Shown here one piece after another: positions 8,650 to 18,316 of a stretch of DNA of 45,381 bases (its first letter is position 1; every line of letters begins with the position of its first letter). Origin of the DNA: an uncultured Bacilli bacterium (lineage in GTDB: Bacteria; Bacillota_I; Bacilli_A; RF39; UBA660); the NCBI GenBank assembly GCA_934102255.1, contig CAKOSN010000014.1, positions 1 to 45,381 on the forward strand. The letters run 5' to 3'. The notes under the pieces were generated by a model that ran no database searches, was not told where the DNA came from, and saw nothing but the letters and a program-made list of their open reading frames with translations. The position numbers were made by a program, and so were the translations under genes.

Positions 8650-8769
8650 ATTTATCTCTCCTTTTCTAATTATCCGTTTAATCTTAGCAAAAATCCGAAA
8701 GATGAGTGGTTCAAGCCAGGAATAAACTTTCCTAAATATCTTATATTATTTTTATCTAAAAAGCAAGTA
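8650..8769 (-). promoter_or_regulatory. rpsO untranslated leader, possible S15 autoregulatory RNA
   Basis: Between trmB and rpsO is about 120 bases with no reading frame. The minus strand has a TTGCTT at the far end that could be a -35 and two short possible stems, one around ATCTTTCGGAT. S15 autoregulates through its leader in several bacteria, but structures differ between lineages and no specific match was established here. Confidence 0.3.
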
Positions 8770-9408
8770 CTAATTTTCAAAAGTGGCATCTAAATAATAA
8801 ATTGGTCTTCCTTCTTTTTGATATTGTTTTTCATAGTTTGTTAAAACATTAGGAATTGGTTTTTCTTCATGATGTAAATCGAGACTTACACGATTAAATG
8901 TATACCAATATTGAGATAGACTCATTAGGGAATAAGCAAAATATCCTTTGTTATCAGTTTTTAAAATAATATGTTTAGTTTTTCTAAATACTCTATCATA
9001 TAATTTTAAATAGTTAACATGAGTAAGACGTCTTTTTTCATCATGAGCTTTTGGCCATGGTTCTGGGAAGGTTAAATAAATTGTATCTATTTCTTTTTTA
9101 AATACTTTATCTAAATCACCAGCATCCATATTAATAAGTTTTAAATTATTTAGTTTAGCTTTATCTAATATTCTTATGGCACTTACCATTTGGGATGAAT
9201 TAATTTCAATACCAATAAAGTTAATGTTAGGATATTTTTTAGCCATTTCGATAATAAAATCGCCTCTTCCCATGCCTATTTCAATTTTTATAGGATTGTT
9301 ATTGTTAAATAAACTATTCCATTTACCTATATAAGTAGTTGGATTAGTAACAACATAAGGACTACGATTTACAATTTTATCAGCATCTTTTACTACTATG
9401 TATTCCAT
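8770..9408 (-). CDS. trmB: tRNA (guanine-N7-)-methyltransferase
   Basis: TrmB makes m7G46 in the variable loop of many tRNAs using S-adenosylmethionine. At 212 residues it has the normal size. The SAM-binding motif EIGMGRGDF is at 43-51, and the family signature region at 114-130 reads FPEPWPKAHDEKRRLTH. This corresponds to the usual FPDPWPKxRHxKRR with Asp-to-Glu and RH-to-HD changes. The C-terminus (TNYEKQYQKEGRPIYYLDA) is also typical. A GGAG lies upstream of the ATG at 9408. It is on the same strand as pepF upstream and rpsO downstream. Confidence 0.95.
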   Translation of the reverse strand: MEYIVVKDADKIVNRSPYVVTNPTTYIGKWNSLFNNNNPIKIEIGMGRGDFIIEMAKKYPNINFIGIEINSSQMVSAIRILDKAKLNNLKLINMDAGDLDKVFKKEIDTIYLTFPEPWPKAHDEKRRLTHVNYLKLYDRVFRKTKHIILKTDNKGYFAYSLMSLSQYWYTFNRVSLDLHHEEKPIPNVLTNYEKQYQKEGRPIYYLDATFEN

Positions 9409-9475
9409 ATATACTCCGTTTCTTTTTTATATACTATCATAAATCATCTTATTATGATAGTTATTTTAAATTTTT

Positions 9476-11221
9476 CTAATTATTTTTTCTTTTTAAGACT
9501 AATTTTTCGTAAGAAGCAACATCTTCTTGGAAGTATTTAAAGCCGTCAGCAATTATTTTATCATCAGTTAAATCAAGGCCAGCAACTTTTAAGGCATCTA
9601 AAGTTTTTAGAGAGCCTCCTGTTTTTAAGAATTCTAAATACTTTTCTTTACTACCAGGAATATTATTTTTAATATCGTTAGCTATTTTAGTAGCCATTAT
9701 TATACCAGTTGCATATTGAAAATTATAGTAACGATAATATCCTAAGAAGTAATGTAATCTAGTAATATAACCATATTTTAAATAGTCATCTACTACTACT
9801 TCTGGATTATATTTTATGTAAAGCTCTTGATAAATACTAAGCATGGCATCGGTTGTTAATGGTCTTCCGTTTTTAATAGCCTTACAAATATTGTCCTCAA
9901 ATTCAAACCACATCATTGAATTATAAACATTAGCTATAAACTTTTTAATTTTTTGTTCTAAAATGATTTCTTTTTCAGTATCAGTACTTGCTTTTTCTAA
10001 ATAATAATTAGCCATTAAAATTTCGTTAGTTAAAGAAGCAACTTCGGAAAGAAAGTTAGAAAAATGAAAGTTACTGAATTTCTGATTTTCTTTAATGAAG
10101 CTAGCATTAACAGCATGACCTAGTTCGTGAGCCATGGTGTAGCTATCTTTTTGATAATCATGACTATTCATAACAATTAAAGATTGGGTATAGTTGCGAA
10201 AATGATAACCACCTAAGTATTTATTTTCTCGTGGGTATACATCTATTATGCCAGTATTTAATAAAGCTTTTAGACGTTCGATGTAGGTTGGTCCGAGTGG
10301 GCTTAGAGCATTAATGACATTATCTATAGCATCATCAAAAGACATTTTAACTTCCGTTTTACTATCACGACTATCATAAAAATGCATTTTTTCAAGACCT
10401 AAACTTTGTTTTTTTAAACTGTAATATTTTTTTATGGCATCTAAATGTAAATTAGTAGTCTTTAAAAGATTATCGGTAATTGCTAAATTTAAATCATCAT
10501 CACCTAAAGTATGTTCTAAAATAGAATTATAGCCAGCATCATCGGCTAAGTCTTGAAATATTTGGTAGCGCATATTAAGTAAATTAGATACCGTTTTATT
10601 TATTTTTGCTAGACTTTCAAAGTAAGTAGATGCTAAAACGGCCTTTTCTTCGGCACTTGCATTTAGCATTAAACGATTGTAATTACTTGTAGTTAGTTTT
10701 ACCGGTTCACCACGAAAAATTATTTCTTCGCTAGGAAATTCAACATTCATTATAGTACTGTATAAACTATTTATTCTACTAATATAAGGTAACATTTTAG
10801 CAAATAAGATACTATCTTCCGAGTGTTCTTTCTTCCTTAAAACATTATAGAAAGTCATATAATATTCTTTTAAATCAGGATTTTCTTCTAAATATTCATT
10901 TAAGGGAATATCGATATTTAAGATTTCTGTATTAATTACTTTTTTTAGTTCATCTAATTTTGTCTTTATTTTATTAATTATATCTTTATTTTGATTATAA
11001 TTTTGATTTGCTAAGTCTAAATCAGAGTTTACTTCGTTGTAACTATAAATTTTTTCCCATTCTAAGTACTTAGCAAAGTACCAATCAAGTTGGTCTTTTA
11101 AAGATTTTTTCTTAAATTCTTCAATATCAAAGTTTTCGTTTTCTAACTGTTTTAGATGATTAGTAAAAGTTTCGTCATCTTTAAAAAGGGAAGTAAAATT
11201 AATATTAGTTTTATATTTCAT
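9476..11221 (-). CDS. pepF: oligoendopeptidase F-like zinc metallopeptidase (M3 family)
   Basis: This cytosolic peptidase degrades short peptides. The zinc site is HELGH (His365, Glu366, His369), with the third ligand Glu393 in FLSEVASLTNE, as in family M3. The protein has 581 residues, close to the ~600 of PepF, and has the N-terminal helical PepF domain and the typical YYRYYNFQYATG stretch near the C-terminus. AAGGAA lies upstream of the ATG at 11221. Only 20 bases separate it from the upstream HAD gene, so they probably share a transcript with the ABC exporter. The exact subfamily (PepF or a related M3B group) is not certain. Confidence 0.92.
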   Translation of the reverse strand: MKYKTNINFTSLFKDDETFTNHLKQLENENFDIEEFKKKSLKDQLDWYFAKYLEWEKIYSYNEVNSDLDLANQNYNQNKDIINKIKTKLDELKKVINTEILNIDIPLNEYLEENPDLKEYYMTFYNVLRKKEHSEDSILFAKMLPYISRINSLYSTIMNVEFPSEEIIFRGEPVKLTTSNYNRLMLNASAEEKAVLASTYFESLAKINKTVSNLLNMRYQIFQDLADDAGYNSILEHTLGDDDLNLAITDNLLKTTNLHLDAIKKYYSLKKQSLGLEKMHFYDSRDSKTEVKMSFDDAIDNVINALSPLGPTYIERLKALLNTGIIDVYPRENKYLGGYHFRNYTQSLIVMNSHDYQKDSYTMAHELGHAVNASFIKENQKFSNFHFSNFLSEVASLTNEILMANYYLEKASTDTEKEIILEQKIKKFIANVYNSMMWFEFEDNICKAIKNGRPLTTDAMLSIYQELYIKYNPEVVVDDYLKYGYITRLHYFLGYYRYYNFQYATGIIMATKIANDIKNNIPGSKEKYLEFLKTGGSLKTLDALKVAGLDLTDDKIIADGFKYFQEDVASYEKLVLKRKNN

Positions 11222-11241
11222 ACATGTATTTCCTTATCTTA

Positions 11242-11769
11242 TTAATGGTTATTTTGATTATAATGCCTATTTATTCTTATTAATTTTTGTTCTGGTGTTT
11301 CTTTTATATTATAGTTTTTAGGATAAAACCCTAAATTGCCATTTAAGATAGCCAGTACGGGTTTTATATGCATCTTTTGTAAGCCTCTATCCCAATCTAA
11401 AAACACTTGGTATTTTAATAAGCAATCGTCTACTAAATCATCATCGATTATAACAAAATCGGTTACATCATGATTAGACTTTAAGTATTTTTTAATTTCT
11501 AAGCTACGATTTTCTGCTACATAAGGTGTTAAATCATAAATATTTATACCATTATTTTTTAAAATCTCAATATATTTTTCTAAATAACTACCTTGTAATG
11601 TCGTTACATTTTGACGTTGTAAGGGATATTTATTGGCACTGGTTAAGACTATTTTAGCTTTACTAAATTCAATGATTTGTTTTAAAACATCAAGATTTTC
11701 AGGAGCAATTAAATCAGGATGATACCAATTATTTAAGACGCCGTCTAAATCAAGAAATATTATTTTCAT
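11242..11769 (-). CDS. HAD-superfamily hydrolase (RNA-repair-associated HAD type)
   Basis: The protein has 175 residues and opens with IIFLDLDGVLNNW (nucleophile Asp7, acid Asp9), HAD motif I. The motif II region is VLTSANK, and motif IV appears as FVIIDDDLVDD. The small size and absence of a large cap resemble the HAD domain named after Swiss-army-knife RNA repair proteins, found free-standing in many Firmicutes. The substrate is unknown. It lies between the ABC exporter and pepF with gaps of about 20-35 bases, implying co-transcription without proving a shared role. Confidence 0.8.
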   Translation of the reverse strand: MKIIFLDLDGVLNNWYHPDLIAPENLDVLKQIIEFSKAKIVLTSANKYPLQRQNVTTLQGSYLEKYIEILKNNGINIYDLTPYVAENRSLEIKKYLKSNHDVTDFVIIDDDLVDDCLLKYQVFLDWDRGLQKMHIKPVLAILNGNLGFYPKNYNIKETPEQKLIRINRHYNQNNH

Positions 11770-11802
11770 ATTGTTATACCATCTTTTATTTGTTTTTTAA
11801 TT

Positions 11803-13584
11803 TTACTTTTGGTTTTCCTCATTTTCATTAGCTTCTTTTTCATATAATTTTTTATAAGTTTTACTGGTTTTTAAAAGGTTTTTATGACTGCCAACAGCTT
11901 CAACTACGCCGTCATTAATAACGAAGATTTTATCAGCATCAATTACAGTAGACAAACGGTGAGCAATAATAAGAATGGTATATTCCCCTTTTAAGTTACT
12001 AATAGCTTGTTGAATCTTTTCTTGAGTTTCATTATCTAAGGCACTTGTTGCCTCATCAAATAATAATATCTCAGTTTTTAAAAGAAGAGCTCTAGCAATC
12101 GCAAGACGTTGTTTTTGACCACCGGATAAAGTAACGCCGCCTTCGCCAACGATAGTATCATATTTATTAGGTAGAGTTTCAATGAAATCATCTAAGCATG
12201 CTAAATGACATGCTTCTTTAATTTCTTTTTCAGTCGCATTTTTCTTAATTACTTTTAAATTATCCATAATACTCATATTAAAGATATAAGCATTTTGACT
12301 AATTACCGATAAGTTACCACGGATACTGGATTTTTCTAAAGTATTGATATCGACGCCATCGAAGGTTATCGTGCCGCTATTTACACGTTCTAAAGCACTA
12401 ATTAAGTTGAAAATAGTAGTCTTACCAGAACCAGAAGGACCGACAAAACCGATTGTTTCATTAGCATTTATCTTAAAGTTCATCTTTTTTAAGACTGGTA
12501 GATTTTCTTCATAAGCAAAAGAAACGTCTTTAAATTCAATATTTCCTTCAAATTTCTTTAGTTTCTTAGTACCAAATTTTTCTTTAGCAAATTCATCTTC
12601 TTCTAGGATACCAAAAATACGATTAGCTGCTAAATTAAATTGTTTAATAATTTCAAATATTTGTTCTATCCAATCAGCTGTCCATAAGATTCTATCATTA
12701 TAATTATAAATAATAATGGCGTTAGCAACACTTAAACTGCCTAAACTTAGAAACATGAAAATAAAGGCATTAATAACTAATTCACCAGTATCTTTAATAG
12801 AGCTGCCAAAAGCACGCAATATAGCTCTTTCTCTTTGATATTTATAAGAAACTTTATTAGTTTCAGACATATATTCATCAGCTTTAGCTAAGAATGATTC
12901 CTCAGCATCTAAGATTTTAACATCTTTAGAGCCTCTTACTATTTCAGAAATGAAACCACCGGTTCTTTCTCTACTCTTACGCCATTCTTTACGATTTTTA
13001 TAGTTAATACCACTAGCGTACTTATTATATAAAAAGACGATAACCATTAAAGTAACATATATTAAACCTAGAATCCAGTTAATAAAGAAAACAGTTGCTA
13101 AAACCCCAAGACTACCAATAATACTACTAAAATAATCAATCATAGTTGTAAAGATATCAGTTAAATTATCGGTATCACCATTTATTCTTTCAATAAAAAC
13201 ACCACTAGAGTTATTACTTAAATCTTTTTGTGTGATTTTTAAAGTTTCTCTTACTAATTCTAATTGTAAATTTCTTCTAACATCATAATAGAATTTATTA
13301 TAAAAATAATTATAAGCTAAACGACAAAAGGTATTACCTATCTCAATAATAAAGATACAAATAATAATTACTAAGAGTCTGCCATAATTATTACTAGTTA
13401 AAGCTAAGAGTCTTTGGGCTACAAGGACTGGGGCAATAACTGAACCGATAGTCATAATAATATTAATTATTAAAAATAACCATAGGTATTTACGACCTGT
13501 CTTAGCGTATTTATAAGTTGATTTAAAATTGATCCAAACACTACGATTTGGAGTTTTTGTTTCTTCTTTTTTTACTTCTTCCAT
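11803..13584 (-). CDS. ABC exporter, fused permease and ATPase
   Basis: The 593-residue half-transporter has an N-terminal membrane domain with about six helices (residues ~33-325). The ATPase domain carries Walker A GPSGSGKTT (382-390), the Q-loop Gln at about 430, the signature LSGGQKQR (486-493), Walker B ILLFDE (506-511) and the switch His542 in AHRLST. This is the type IV (MsbA/LmrA-like) exporter fold, acting as a dimer. Only one half-transporter is present, so it is probably a homodimer. Substrate cannot be deduced. GAGG precedes the ATG, and an extended -10 promoter lies about 55 bases upstream. Confidence 0.93.
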   Translation of the reverse strand: MEEVKKEETKTPNRSVWINFKSTYKYAKTGRKYLWLFLIINIIMTIGSVIAPVLVAQRLLALTSNNYGRLLVIIICIFIIEIGNTFCRLAYNYFYNKFYYDVRRNLQLELVRETLKITQKDLSNNSSGVFIERINGDTDNLTDIFTTMIDYFSSIIGSLGVLATVFFINWILGLIYVTLMVIVFLYNKYASGINYKNRKEWRKSRERTGGFISEIVRGSKDVKILDAEESFLAKADEYMSETNKVSYKYQRERAILRAFGSSIKDTGELVINAFIFMFLSLGSLSVANAIIIYNYNDRILWTADWIEQIFEIIKQFNLAANRIFGILEEDEFAKEKFGTKKLKKFEGNIEFKDVSFAYEENLPVLKKMNFKINANETIGFVGPSGSGKTTIFNLISALERVNSGTITFDGVDINTLEKSSIRGNLSVISQNAYIFNMSIMDNLKVIKKNATEKEIKEACHLACLDDFIETLPNKYDTIVGEGGVTLSGGQKQRLAIARALLLKTEILLFDEATSALDNETQEKIQQAISNLKGEYTILIIAHRLSTVIDADKIFVINDGVVEAVGSHKNLLKTSKTYKKLYEKEANENEENQK

Positions 13585-13639
13585 ATTTACCTCACTACTT
13601 TTAAAAAGTATAATCTTTTTATTCTTTTCAAGTAAGTTA

Positions 13640-13645
13640 ATTATA
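13640..13645 (-). promoter_or_regulatory. extended -10 promoter of the ABC exporter operon
   Basis: The minus strand reads TGC-TATAAT 55 bases upstream of the start codon; the -35 is poor. It probably drives the ABC exporter, HAD and pepF genes. Confidence 0.5.
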
Positions 13646-13705
13646 GCATAATAAGCCTAGTTTTACTTGTTTTTTTATGTATTTTTACTAATAATATTTT
13701 AAGAA

Positions 13706-13772
13706 TTAAAAAAGAACAGATGTTTTTTATGTCTATCCTAAGAGACACATTTTATTTTCTGTTCTTTTTTTG
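13706..13772. terminator. bidirectional terminator downstream of the 973-codon gene
   Basis: AAAGAACAGA (13711-13720) pairs with TCTGTTCTTT, enclosing a GTCT/AGAC inner stem. A-runs on the left and T-runs on the right allow termination in both directions. Confidence 0.75.
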
Positions 13773-13809
13773 TTACTATTTTTTTCTACTAATTATTATC
13801 TTTATTTTG

Positions 13810-16731
13810 TTAATTACTATCTTCATCAAATAAAATTGCTTTATTAAGTTTAGGACCTTTTTGTTCTTGCATTTTAATATACTCTTCTAAAGTATGACAT
13901 TCAGTTACAGTATCAGCTATAGATGAAACTAAAGTTTCTTTATATGCATTAGTTTCTTTAGATACATCAATAAGTCCCATTGCAACTTGTCTAGTAGCCA
14001 TTAACATACTATCTTGTGATACACAGTAATTATTTTTTCTTAAATAAATGTAAGATTTATCAATGGCATCATCATCTACTACATAACGGATACCATTAAT
14101 TTGAAACTCCATAAGCAAACCATTTCGAAAATATGATTTAGTATTAGCTATTAAAAATTTTTGCATTCTATTATATTTAATATAATAATCTTTATCCCTA
14201 GGAAGCATTAAGTTACCTTTAATATTTTTTTGTAAGATATCAGTAAGTTTATCATTGCCGAAGCTTAAAAATTCTAAAACTGATTTAGGAAGATAGCCCT
14301 TTTTATCTATTATACCTACTATATAATCAATAAATCTAAGAGCAAATTTATTAGTATTCTCGCGAGTCTTATATACAGACATAAGATTAATTAATTTTTG
14401 ATTTTTAAATTTATAAGTATTAGTAGTAAAATACTCTTCCATACTTAAAGTGTCGTCAATAAGTTTGAAAGCTACTGTGGATAGATTATAATAAAATTTT
14501 TTAGCTGCCAAAGCTTTGGTTTCTGTAATTTCTGCTAGTTCTTGAGCATCAATAGTACCAATAATTCTTAAGGCTTCATCAAATCCAGAAACTGGAGTAA
14601 TACCGTATTTTTTGCAGAACGATTCAACACTAGTATTAGATTTTTTATAAATAGCACATAATTTAAAACAATCTTTTAAACCATTTAATTCGTAGCCACT
14701 TAATTTAAATAAAGTGTTTTCTCTTAGGGCATTTATATCTCTAAGAAATTTATTACCTTCAATAATATCTTTCATTAAAGCAAGCTCTTCATCCTTAGCA
14801 TTTAACATATATTTTATAAGTTTTTCTTGATGAAATCCGGCTCTTTTGATAACAGCTTCCCAGATATAATCAGCCATTTGTTTAAATATACCTAGTCTTT
14901 TGATATTAGTATTATAAACTCTATCTATAATATAATTAATAATGTCCATATTATCTTTTAACCTAACATCAAGGTACTTTATGTATACTAATTGGTTCTT
15001 TAAAGAATACTTTTTATAATTTTTCACAAAATAATCTTTAATATATCTTTTATGTTTTGGATTCTTAGGAAAATCATATCTAAATATAAGTTCATGGTCA
15101 ATATCTAAAAAAATATTAAATAACTTTACCATTTCATAATCATTAAATTCATCAGTTAAGTGGCCAATATAAAGGGCGCTTATATCATGAGTTTGTTCAA
15201 CATAAAGTAACAAGCCGTCAATGATATCAGGATATTTATTTTCACATCTTTCTTCTAGTTTAACTAACCAATAAGCCTCAGTATAGCACTTTTCTCTTAA
15301 TAAAAAGTCAATAATTTCAGAAAATTCTTTATCTGTAAAGCATTCTTTTATAGAAGGCCATAGGTTTCTGAAAAAATGAATATCAGCTATTAATAAAGGC
15401 TTAAGATTAGTATATATCTTTTGGATGTTATCCTTTTTAAAATATGACGAACCTCTTCCTAGAAAGAATGATATATCATTTTCTTCTTGACACCTTTTTA
15501 TCAAATCATTAGTAATCATATCAGCAATTTTTTTAGCAACACGTTCATTAATTTTAAAAAAAAGTTTTTTATACTCTTCAATACTTAACATCTTAAGATT
15601 TTTATGCAAATAGTTTTTTTCATATTTCTTAAAAAAATATTCAAACTGCTCGTCATTTAATTTTGACCATAAAGATAAGCCTTTAATACTATCAGGAGTC
15701 AATAAACTATAAATAGTATCTAAATCTTTTAAAGTAAGATATTCAATATAATAATTACCAGAGGTATTAACCAGTGCTGATAACAATATATTTTTATTTT
15801 GAGAATATAATATATCATAAATTTTTTTACGTTGGTTAGCACTAAATAAACTACTATATGTCTTACTTAATAAAACTACTTCTTTTCTATTTTTAATGGT
15901 GCTTAGACATAGATTGTAAATATCTTTATCGGTGAAATTTTCTATTATTTGATTTAATATTGCATCAGGTTTATCTTCCATTTTAGTATGTTTACTGGGC
16001 GTTACTTCTTTAAAGGTTTTAACTGTTTTAAAAAAATCATTAGTAATACTTGCAAGAAAGTCGGGACTCAATCGCTTATAATTAAATTTTAATCTTACTA
16101 AATCATCGCTAGTAACATCTCCATTTATAAACTGTTGTTCTAAGTTTTTTAAATTATCCGGTGATGTACAATTTTTAATAATATCAAAGTAAGGATAATC
16201 ATAAATAAAGCTACAATCATATTCTTTGGCATAACCATACCACTTGTTTGCTAGTGTACAAAAATCAGCATTGTTAAGTAAAAAATTTAAATGCTTACTT
16301 TTGGTATAGTATTCTAAAAATTGTTTGGCTACGCCGGTTTCTATTTCTTTTTTATCATGAAAATCATCTAAAGATTTGGTAATTTCTTTACTTATTTTTA
16401 TAATGGCATTTTCATCAAGTAAGCTTCTTAAAAATGTGTTAGTTTGCAACCATAACTCAGGGTTTTGGCATAACTTTTCAATTAGCTCACTTAGTTCTTC
16501 ATAAAGATAATAATTAATTAGAATACTTCTGGTAGTAACATCAAGTTCTTTATCGTTTAAATAAAATATTAGGTTTTCTGGATGTTTTTCAATAGACTTT
16601 TTTAAAGCATTCATTTTAGCATTACCAGTTAAATCTTTTAGATTAACAAGTCTTTTAGGTTCTATAGTAATATCATTACCATTTAAAATATTAGTAACAT
16701 ATGTATTGAAAAAATTCTCTACTTCCTTCAT
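13810..16731 (-). CDS. large helical cytoplasmic protein, unknown function
   Basis: This 973-residue protein is not recognised. It has no signal peptide, membrane segment, nucleotide-binding loop or obvious catalytic motif. The sequence reads as continuous amphipathic helices rich in Leu, Ile, Lys, Asn and Tyr, compatible with a superhelical repeat scaffold, but no regular repeat could be defined by eye. The segment QFINGDVTSDDLVRLKFNY and the acidic end LFDEDSN are distinctive search handles. GGAGAAT lies ahead of the ATG at 16731, inside the end of the upstream 63-codon gene, whose stop is one base away, so translation is probably coupled. The pair is driven by a consensus promoter and closed by a bidirectional terminator. 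Confidence 0.8.
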   Translation of the reverse strand: MKEVENFFNTYVTNILNGNDITIEPKRLVNLKDLTGNAKMNALKKSIEKHPENLIFYLNDKELDVTTRSILINYYLYEELSELIEKLCQNPELWLQTNTFLRSLLDENAIIKISKEITKSLDDFHDKKEIETGVAKQFLEYYTKSKHLNFLLNNADFCTLANKWYGYAKEYDCSFIYDYPYFDIIKNCTSPDNLKNLEQQFINGDVTSDDLVRLKFNYKRLSPDFLASITNDFFKTVKTFKEVTPSKHTKMEDKPDAILNQIIENFTDKDIYNLCLSTIKNRKEVVLLSKTYSSLFSANQRKKIYDILYSQNKNILLSALVNTSGNYYIEYLTLKDLDTIYSLLTPDSIKGLSLWSKLNDEQFEYFFKKYEKNYLHKNLKMLSIEEYKKLFFKINERVAKKIADMITNDLIKRCQEENDISFFLGRGSSYFKKDNIQKIYTNLKPLLIADIHFFRNLWPSIKECFTDKEFSEIIDFLLREKCYTEAYWLVKLEERCENKYPDIIDGLLLYVEQTHDISALYIGHLTDEFNDYEMVKLFNIFLDIDHELIFRYDFPKNPKHKRYIKDYFVKNYKKYSLKNQLVYIKYLDVRLKDNMDIINYIIDRVYNTNIKRLGIFKQMADYIWEAVIKRAGFHQEKLIKYMLNAKDEELALMKDIIEGNKFLRDINALRENTLFKLSGYELNGLKDCFKLCAIYKKSNTSVESFCKKYGITPVSGFDEALRIIGTIDAQELAEITETKALAAKKFYYNLSTVAFKLIDDTLSMEEYFTTNTYKFKNQKLINLMSVYKTRENTNKFALRFIDYIVGIIDKKGYLPKSVLEFLSFGNDKLTDILQKNIKGNLMLPRDKDYYIKYNRMQKFLIANTKSYFRNGLLMEFQINGIRYVVDDDAIDKSYIYLRKNNYCVSQDSMLMATRQVAMGLIDVSKETNAYKETLVSSIADTVTECHTLEEYIKMQEQKGPKLNKAILFDEDSN

Positions 16732-16732
16732 C

Positions 16733-16924
16733 TTAATTATTCTCCATTTCTATTATTTGTTTTCTTAAACTTATTAATTTATGGTTTTCAAGTTTAAGAA
16801 TAAATTCTAAAACTTCAATTGGTAATTTTCTTAACTTTTCTTTAAATTCTTCTTTATTATTACTACTTTTAATTAAATCATTAGTATAGTCATCATAAAT
16901 ATTAGTTATATCATTATTATTCAT
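16733..16924 (-). CDS. 63-residue helical protein, first gene of a two-gene operon
   Basis: This small acidic/basic protein is not recognised. It appears to be two helices (EEFKEKLRKLPIEVLEFILKL then LISLRKQIIEMENN), possibly a coiled coil. It ends one base before the 973-codon gene and lies directly downstream of the best consensus promoter on this strand. The tight spacing suggests it works with, or regulates, the large protein; a partner role is inference only. The ribosome binding site is an AGG about 8 bases upstream, with a stronger GAGGGG further away. Confidence 0.65.
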   Translation of the reverse strand: MNNNDITNIYDDYTNDLIKSSNNKEEFKEKLRKLPIEVLEFILKLENHKLISLRKQIIEMENN

Positions 16925-16959
16925 TTTACTAACCTGAATCCCCTCTAATCGTGATGTTT

Positions 16960-16988
16960 ACTATAAGGCAAGCATATAAATTTGTCAA
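16960..16988 (-). promoter_or_regulatory. consensus sigma-A promoter of the 63/973-codon operon
   Basis: The minus strand has -35 TTGACA (16983-16988), a 17-base spacer, and -10 TATAGT (16960-16965). The expected start is near 16953, about 28 bases before the 63-codon gene. Confidence 0.75.
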
Positions 16989-17057
16989 TAGCAAATTCTA
17001 ATAAGCTGTTAACATAATAAACTTTAGTAAGTTATTGATGTAACAAGTTCTAAAAAA

Positions 17058-17106
17058 CATAAAAAAAGTACTTAATATAAGATAAAATTCTAATAATAAG
17101 TACTTT
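17058..17106 (-). terminator. terminator after the m5U methyltransferase gene
   Basis: The minus strand reads AAAGTACTTA, a ~22-base loop, TAAGTACTTT, then a run of T. It lies just after the gene ending at 17118. Confidence 0.65.
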
Positions 17107-17117
17107 AAATTTTTTAA

Positions 17118-18302
17118 TTATTTTTTAGTTAAGTAACAGATAGTTTCCACATGATAAGTAAAGCTAAACATATCAAGACCAATAATTGATTTAATATTGT
17201 AATCACTTTTTAAATAGTTAATATCTCTTGCTAGAGTTATAGGATCACAGGCTATATAAATTATATCACTTGCATTTACTTTTCTTAAGAGCTCAATACC
17301 ATTTTTAGACATGCCACTACGAGGTGGGTCAATTATAACTAAATCAATTTTATCATTTATTTTCGAAATTAATTCGTTGGCATCGCCACATAAGTAAAAA
17401 CAATTATTTAAGCCATTTATTTTAGCATTATAGGTTGCATTAATTGTAGCATTTTTATTTATTTCAATACCATATACTTTCTTAGAAAAAGGGGCTAGGG
17501 TAAGACCTAGTGTACCAGTTCCACAAAACAAATCAAGAACATATTTATCTTTAGGAGCAAGTTCTGTTAAAAGAATAAAAAGATGTTCGGTTATACCTAA
17601 GTTAATTTGAAAGAAGGCATCATATGATACTTTAAAATACATATTATTAAGACATTCAATAAAAAAGTCCTCGCCACGCAAAATATGTCCATTTTGTAAA
17701 ATACCTACTATTTTAAAATTAGTTAAATTAGGAAGTTCTAACTTATCATCAGTAATAAAATTAGCTAGAATTTCCATATTATAATTATTTCTAATAACCA
17801 CAGTACCATTTTTTATTTTAAAATCGGGAATTAGTTTAATAAATTCGTTAACTTTAAATGGTACTAGCTTACACTCATCAATACTTACTATTTCATTAGT
17901 TTCTTCTTTATAAAGACCTACTCTTCCCTCTTTAACATGTAAGGTTATTTTATTACGATATTCTAAAGTATTAGGTGAGGCAATTATAGGAATGTTAACA
18001 TCTAAGTCACAAAACTTTTTAAAAATATGTTCTAACTTTTTCTTTTTAAAGTTAAGAGTATCTTCATATTTCATAAGACTTAGGCTACAGCCACCACAAG
18101 TACTAGTATAAGGACAAAATGATTCTTGACGATTAGTAAAGTTTATTTTGGTTACACGACCGATATTGTATTTTTTAGTCTCTTTTATTATTTCAATTTC
18201 TACTTCATCATCAATACAAGTATTAGGAACAAAGGTTATTTTATCATTTATATAACAAATACCACGTCCATAATCATCTAATCTTAATATTTTGGCTTTC
18301 AT
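17118..18302 (-). CDS. 23S rRNA/tRNA uracil-C5 methyltransferase (RlmD/TrmA family)
   Basis: This SAM-dependent enzyme makes 5-methyluridine in rRNA or tRNA. Its 394 residues comprise an N-terminal TRAM domain (~1-55), an iron-sulfur cluster motif (Cys63, Cys69, Cys72, Cys144), the SAM site DLFCGTGTLGL (257-267), IDPPRSG (324-330), the catalytic Cys352 in YIACDP (family usual YVSCNP) and the general-base Glu386 in FTYHVET. AAAGGATT lies upstream of the ATG. It follows the three paralogues at 18.3-24.4 kb, 14 bases after the last one, so it may be read from their promoter. RlmCD is the likely role in Firmicutes, but these paralogues cannot be told apart by eye, so no symbol is given. Confidence 0.93.
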   Translation of the reverse strand: MKAKILRLDDYGRGICYINDKITFVPNTCIDDEVEIEIIKETKKYNIGRVTKINFTNRQESFCPYTSTCGGCSLSLMKYEDTLNFKKKKLEHIFKKFCDLDVNIPIIASPNTLEYRNKITLHVKEGRVGLYKEETNEIVSIDECKLVPFKVNEFIKLIPDFKIKNGTVVIRNNYNMEILANFITDDKLELPNLTNFKIVGILQNGHILRGEDFFIECLNNMYFKVSYDAFFQINLGITEHLFILLTELAPKDKYVLDLFCGTGTLGLTLAPFSKKVYGIEINKNATINATYNAKINGLNNCFYLCGDANELISKINDKIDLVIIDPPRSGMSKNGIELLRKVNASDIIYIACDPITLARDINYLKSDYNIKSIIGLDMFSFTYHVETICYLTKK

Positions 18303-18316
18303 TTAAATCAATCCTT

